A stretch of 64,000 nucleotides of DNA from Oscillospiraceae bacterium (GTDB lineage Bacteria; Bacillota; Clostridia; UBA1212; UBA1255). The translations under genes and the position numbers were made by a program. The notes beneath the pieces are model-generated. The model made no database searches, was not told the origin of the DNA, and worked only from the letters and a program-made list of their open reading frames with translations. Below are positions 60,064 through 64,000 of this stretch, piece after piece. The stretch's first letter is position 1. Each line of letters opens with the position of its first letter. The stretch lies in assembly GCA_015069165.1 (NCBI GenBank), contig SVJD01000003.1, positions 1-64,000 on the forward strand. Reading direction: 5' to 3'.

Positions 60064-60825
60064 TTAAATTCTTCTTACATTTATTCCCTCTGCTGCCAAT
60101 TTATCTTTCAAGTCAGCAATTTTTATCTCTCCGAAATGGAAAACAGAAGCAGCCAAACCTGCATCAACTTTAGGCAATTTTTTGAACAACTCAACAAAAT
60201 CATCCATCGAGCCGGCTCCGCCGGATGCTATTACCGGCACCGATACAGTATTGCATACTTTTTCCAAAAGTTCCAAATCAAAACCTTCTTTTACGCCGTC
60301 AGTATCCATACTGTTTACAACAATTTCGCCTGCGCCTAAATCAACACATCTTTTTATCCAGTCAAGAGCTTCCATTCCTGTATTTTCTCTGCCGCCTTTG
60401 GCAAACACACGGAAAACTCCGTCAACTCTTTTCACATCTGCCGAAAGAACCACGCACTGGTCACCGTATCGTTTCGCCGCATCTTCTATAATCTGCGGAT
60501 TTCTTATCGCTCCTGAATTCACAGAAACTTTGTCAGCACCGCATTTGAGAACTCTGTCAAAATCTTCCACCGAATTTATAGCGCCGCCAACAGTAAGCGG
60601 TATAAAAATCTTGCTTGCAACTTCACGAAGTATGTCTGTAAAAAGGCCTCTGCCCTCTGCCGAAGCGGTAATATCATAAAAAACAAGCTCATCAGCTCCG
60701 CAATTGCTGTAATATTCCGCAAGCTCAACGGGAGAATTAACATCTCTGAGCCCTGCAAAATTTACACCTTTTACCACTCGGCCGTTTTTAACATCAAGGC
60801 ACGGAATGATTCTTTTTGTTATCAT
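60064..60825 (-). CDS. hisF: Imidazole glycerol phosphate synthase cyclase subunit
   Basis: 253 residues, (beta-alpha)8 barrel. Catalytic Asp in [17 protein letters not shown] and in VVLSADVKR; phosphate-binding DVNSPVELA and [10 protein letters not shown] are present. Works with HisH. Overlaps hisA by 4 bp. Confidence 0.96.
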   Translation of the reverse strand: MITKRIIPCLDVKNGRVVKGVNFAGLRDVNSPVELAEYYSNCGADELVFYDITASAEGRGLFTDILREVASKIFIPLTVGGAINSVEDFDRVLKCGADKVSVNSGAIRNPQIIEDAAKRYGDQCVVLSADVKRVDGVFRVFAKGGRENTGMEALDWIKRCVDLGAGEIVVNSMDTDGVKEGFDLELLEKVCNTVSVPVIASGGAGSMDDFVELFKKLPKVDAGLAASVFHFGEIKIADLKDKLAAEGINVRRI

Positions 60826-61547
60826 AATTTGCCTCCTTTGGCAGCTTCAAGAGCTTCTTTAAGGTCAATAGCTCCGGTGTAAATCGCTTTGCCCAAAATT
60901 GCCCCGTAAACATCCAGTTTTGCCAATGCTTTTACATCATCAATCGTCGAAACGCCGCCTGACGCTATTATGTTCATTTTAAATTCTTTTTGAAGCTGTG
61001 CATAAAGTTCTCTGTTAGTTCCTTGCATTGCACCATCACGGCTTATGTCTGTGCAAATAATTGTCTGCACTCCCAAATCTTCCATTTTTTTGCAAAAGTC
61101 TCTAAAATCTACGTCAGAAATTTCTGTCCAGCCGTTTACAGCAACTTTACCTGCGTTAATATCTATTCCGACTGCGATTTTCTCTCTGTAAGCAGATACA
61201 GCTTTTTCCAAAAATACCGGATCTTTGAGTGCCGCCGTTCCCAATATAACACGGCTGACACCTATATCAAGATACTTTTTAACAACTTCCATCGAGCGAA
61301 TACCGCCGCCGAGTTCTGCTGTCAATCCTGTAGCTTTTACAATTTTTTCTACTGACGAAATGTTAACTGTTTCGCCTGTTTTTGCACCTTCCAAATCTAC
61401 AAGGTGTATATATTCTGCACCGCAATCCGCAAAATACTTTGCCACTTTCTCCGGTGCATCGGAATACTCTGTCATTTGCGCGTAATCACCTTTAAAAAGT
61501 CTGACTGCACAACCGTGATGTAAATCTATTGCCGGTAAAATTACCAT
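60822..61547 (-). CDS. hisA: ProFAR isomerase
   Basis: 241 residues, barrel with catalytic Asp in PAIDLHHGCAVRLFKGD and in CTDISRDGAMQGTN. GGGIRSMEVVKKYL holds a phosphate-binding loop. 40 bp after hisH. Confidence 0.96.
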   Translation of the reverse strand: MVILPAIDLHHGCAVRLFKGDYAQMTEYSDAPEKVAKYFADCGAEYIHLVDLEGAKTGETVNISSVEKIVKATGLTAELGGGIRSMEVVKKYLDIGVSRVILGTAALKDPVFLEKAVSAYREKIAVGIDINAGKVAVNGWTEISDVDFRDFCKKMEDLGVQTIICTDISRDGAMQGTNRELYAQLQKEFKMNIIASGGVSTIDDVKALAKLDVYGAILGKAIYTGAIDLKEALEAAKGGKL

Positions 61548-61587
61548 ATTTTTCCTCCGAATAAATTATTAATCCTCTTTAAATCTA

Positions 61588-62205
61588 TTAAAGCTCACAA
61601 AAAGCTTTTAAAATACTAAGTCCTGTTTTGCCGCTTTTTTCGGGATGGAACTGTGTTCCGTAAACATTTTCAAACTCCACCGAAGCCGTAATGTCAGCAC
61701 CATATTCCGTATAAGCACTCACATATTCAGCACAATCCGCACCGTAATACGAATGTACAAAATATACGTGTTCGCCGGGTTCTACATACTTATAGAGCTT
61801 GCTTTTTTCCTTATTTTCCGGAAATTGTAAAGAATTCCAGCCGATATGAGGAACTTTCAAATCACTGCCAATAACGGGTGCAAGCGGTTTCACGTTACCC
61901 GGAATAAGATTAAGGCCGTCATGTTCGCCGTATTCGTAGCTCTTTGTCAAAAGCATCTGCATTCCGAGGCAAATTCCCAAAAGCGGCTTGCCTTTTTTTG
62001 CTTCTTCTATGACAACTTTGTACATTCCGGTTTCTTTAAGGGCCTTTGCCGCATCGGAAAAAGCGCCTACACCGGGCAAAATAAGTCTGTCCGCATCTGC
62101 GATTTTTTGTTTATCCGAAGTCACTGTAACGTCCTGACCGATAAATTTGAAAGATGATGTGAGCGAAAACAAGTTTCCTACTCCGTAGTCGATAATTACG
62201 GGCAT
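61588..62205 (-). CDS. hisH: Imidazole glycerol phosphate synthase glutaminase subunit
   Basis: 205 residues, class I glutamine amidotransferase: catalytic Cys in PLLGICLGMQML, His-Glu in GTQFHPEKSGKTG. Supplies ammonia to HisF. Start and hisB stop share one base (position 62205). Confidence 0.96.
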   Translation of the reverse strand: MPVIIDYGVGNLFSLTSSFKFIGQDVTVTSDKQKIADADRLILPGVGAFSDAAKALKETGMYKVVIEEAKKGKPLLGICLGMQMLLTKSYEYGEHDGLNLIPGNVKPLAPVIGSDLKVPHIGWNSLQFPENKEKSKLYKYVEPGEHVYFVHSYYGADCAEYVSAYTEYGADITASVEFENVYGTQFHPEKSGKTGLSILKAFCEL

Positions 62206-62798
62206 TACAGCACCCCTTTCGTTGACGGAATTTCGTCCGGATTCTCGCTGTTGATTTTCAATGCTTCTTTTAATGTTCTTCCGAGAGCCTTGAACATTCC
62301 TTCCAAAATATGGTGACCGTTAGAGCCTGCAAGCTGTTTTATGTGAAGTGTAATCGGGAAATTTCTTACAAAAGCAAGCATAAACTCCTCTCCCAATTCT
62401 GTATCAAAACTGCCAACTTTTTCAGGCAAATTTTCAAGTTGGTAAGAAAGGTAACTTCTTCCTGAAATGTCAACTGCGGTCAAAATCAGAGCTTCGTCCA
62501 TAGGGAGAATTATGTGTGCGTATCTGTTTATACCCTTAAAATCCCCTGCGGCATCTGCAAAAGCTTTGCCCAAGCAAATTCCTATATCCTCTACGCTGTG
62601 GTGATCGTCAACATTTATGTCACCGTCACATTTAACATAAAGATTAAATCTTCCATGTTTGGCAAAAAGTGTCAACATATGATCCATAAAACCGCAACCT
62701 GTATTTACATCTGCCTCTCCTTTGCCGTCTATGCAAAGCTTAAGCTCTATTTTGGTTTCTGCTGTATTTCTTTTAATTTCTGATGTGCGAGTTTCCAT
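62205..62798 (-). CDS. hisB: Imidazoleglycerol-phosphate dehydratase
   Basis: 197 residues. The two metal-binding repeats are DDHHSVEDIGICLGKAF and GSNGHHILEGMFKALGR. No phosphatase domain, as usual in Bacillota. 141 bp after hisC; the gap holds a small inverted repeat (GTAAAG...CTTTAC) but no gene. Confidence 0.96.
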   Translation of the reverse strand: METRTSEIKRNTAETKIELKLCIDGKGEADVNTGCGFMDHMLTLFAKHGRFNLYVKCDGDINVDDHHSVEDIGICLGKAFADAAGDFKGINRYAHIILPMDEALILTAVDISGRSYLSYQLENLPEKVGSFDTELGEEFMLAFVRNFPITLHIKQLAGSNGHHILEGMFKALGRTLKEALKINSENPDEIPSTKGVL

Positions 62799-62939
62799 TT
62801 TCGCTTATCCTCCCATAAAATTCCTTTTCATTAAACTTTTGTAAAGTATCTTTGAAACTTTACCTGAATTTTTCTGAAAAGTCACCTGTTTTTTCTGAAT
62901 TGTCTATAAAACACTTCTGATACTTGTGTGAAATACCTC

Positions 62940-63995
62940 TTATAATATTTCTCTGACAGCATCTAAAAGCTTATCCATTTGCTCCTTTGTCCCCACTGTT
63001 ATTCTGACAAAATCTTTAATGCGTTCTTTTGAAAAGTGTCTGACAAGTATTCCTTTGTCTTTCAATTTTTTATAAAGAGTTTCACCATCGATTTTTCCAT
63101 TTTTGGCAAATATAAAATTGCTCTTTGAATCCGTAAAATCAAAACCAAGCTTTTCAAGCTCCGACTTTGTATATTCTCTGACTTCAACTATCTTTTTGCA
63201 ATTATCTGCGTAATAATCGTTATCTTTTATTGCGGCAATTCCTGCCAAATTTGTAAGTCTGTTTATGCTGTAAGGATTGGTTGAATATTTAATCTTGTTT
63301 AAATCCTCTATAATCGCTTCACTTGCAATTGCAAATCCCAATCTTGCACCTGCCATAGAGCGTGATTTTGAATACGTCATAACAGTTATCAAATTATCAT
63401 ATTTCTTCGTAAGATTTACACTGCTTTCGGCTCCGAAATCCACATACGCTTCATCTATAAGCACAATATTGTCCTTATTACTTTCGCAAATTTTGCTTAT
63501 TTGTTCAAGCGACAGTGTAAGTCCCGTCGGTGCATTTGGATTTGCTATGAATACATTTTTGTTTATACCGATATAGTCTTCTGCATTTACAGAAAAGTCA
63601 GATTTTAACGGAATTTCCACATACGGAACGCCGTGAAGCTCTGCGTAAACTCTATAAAATCCATAGCTTATATCGGGAAAAGCCGCATTGGAATTTTTAC
63701 CGCAAAATGCCATAAATGCAAATGAAAGTATATCATCAGAACCATTTCCTACAAATACATTTTTTGCCAAAACACCGTAATGCTTTGCTATAGTTTCTCT
63801 AAGCTCCTTACATTCCGGATCAGGGTATAAATTAAGCTGACTTACAGCATCTTGATTTACTGCTTCCAAAACACCTTTCGACGGCGGAAACGGAGACTCA
63901 TTTGTATTCAGTTTTATATACTTTTTATCCTGCGGTTGCTCTCCCGGCGTATACGCCTCCAACCGGCAAAATTTTTCATTCAAAAATCTACTCAT
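62940..63995 (-). CDS. hisC: Histidinol-phosphate aminotransferase
   Basis: 351 residues, complete. LNTNESPFPPS near the start, NPNAPTGL, LIDEAYVDFG and the PLP lysine in TYSKSRSMAGARLGF. The ATG is at 63995, so its ribosome site and any his-operon promoter or leader lie outside or at the very edge of the window. Confidence 0.95.
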   Translation of the reverse strand: MSRFLNEKFCRLEAYTPGEQPQDKKYIKLNTNESPFPPSKGVLEAVNQDAVSQLNLYPDPECKELRETIAKHYGVLAKNVFVGNGSDDILSFAFMAFCGKNSNAAFPDISYGFYRVYAELHGVPYVEIPLKSDFSVNAEDYIGINKNVFIANPNAPTGLTLSLEQISKICESNKDNIVLIDEAYVDFGAESSVNLTKKYDNLITVMTYSKSRSMAGARLGFAIASEAIIEDLNKIKYSTNPYSINRLTNLAGIAAIKDNDYYADNCKKIVEVREYTKSELEKLGFDFTDSKSNFIFAKNGKIDGETLYKKLKDKGILVRHFSKERIKDFVRITVGTKEQMDKLLDAVREIL

Positions 63996-64000
63996 TTTTT

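Noticed and set aside
62799-62939. Attenuator or T-box between hisC and hisB
   Set aside because: Only a short inverted repeat (GTAAAG...CTTTAC) is present, without a T-run or T-box consensus.

Overview
The window looks like a piece of chromosome from a low-GC, endospore-forming Bacillota of class Clostridia. The evidence is the yabP-yabQ-divIC-S1 block, SpoVB and PdaB homologues, the ylxM-ffh-rpsP-khpA-rimM-trmD block, the FakA/FakB pair, purine-rich ribosome binding sites and AT-rich intergenic DNA. No species can be named from sequence alone. No prophage, complete transposon or CRISPR array is present. Two tRNA genes (Ser-CGA, Pro-GGG) are visible.

1-18.6 kb is an accessory, defence-rich region, nearly all on the minus strand. 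It holds an unrecognised gene, a decayed helicase-like fragment, an AbiE toxin-antitoxin pair with a clear palindromic operator, and a P-loop ATPase gene lying between two related ~90-bp direct repeats. A tightly packed type I restriction-modification operon follows: hsdM, hsdS, hsdR, then a DUF262/HNH GmrSD-like protein, a membrane protein and a DUF4238 protein. hsdS carries a 53-bp internal direct repeat and an extra C-terminal domain. A small relic of a mobile-element ATPase and five compact genes of unknown function follow, ending beside tRNA-Ser.

18.9-30.7 kb starts with two tandem zinc-ribbon membrane proteins. Next is a six-gene lipid operon: fakB, fakA, an MFS_2 transporter, an acyl-AMP ligase fused to an acyl carrier domain, a PlsC acyltransferase and an alpha/beta hydrolase. 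Together these look like a route for taking up fatty acids or lysolipids and putting them back into membrane lipid. Upstream is a three-gene unit in which a cysteine synthase with an N-terminal membrane domain is translationally coupled to two half-size CHR transporters. Seven tandem 52/53-bp hairpin repeats separate it from the next gene.

30.9-43.5 kb is mostly core: a group 2-type sigma factor, a double-OB single-strand DNA binding protein, a spore-type deacetylase, an HtrA protease, a Usp-like protein, thymidylate kinase, pdxA, spoVB, a rhomboid protease, the yabPQ-divIC-S1 cluster and a TrmA/RlmD-family methyltransferase. 43.5-46.2 kb is a small accessory island: GNAT, ASCH and nucleotidyltransferase genes, a truncated TnpV, and an internally deleted Abi_2-family gene preceded by a promoter and a compact structured RNA ending in a terminator.

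46.2-64 kb is core metabolism and translation: a Gfo/Idh oxidoreductase, purC, three RNA-modification genes, a glycerol-1-phosphate dehydrogenase, thiI, a single reading frame joining TrmD to a NifS/IscS-type cysteine desulfurase, rimM, khpA, rpsP, ffh and ylxM. After a short decayed patch with a 5'-truncated RelB antitoxin comes a compact his operon (hisC-B-H-A-F-IE). The most unusual items are the TrmD-cysteine desulfurase fusion next to thiI, the six-gene lipid operon, the membrane-anchored cysteine synthase with CHR partners, and the RNA-plus-Abi_2 locus.
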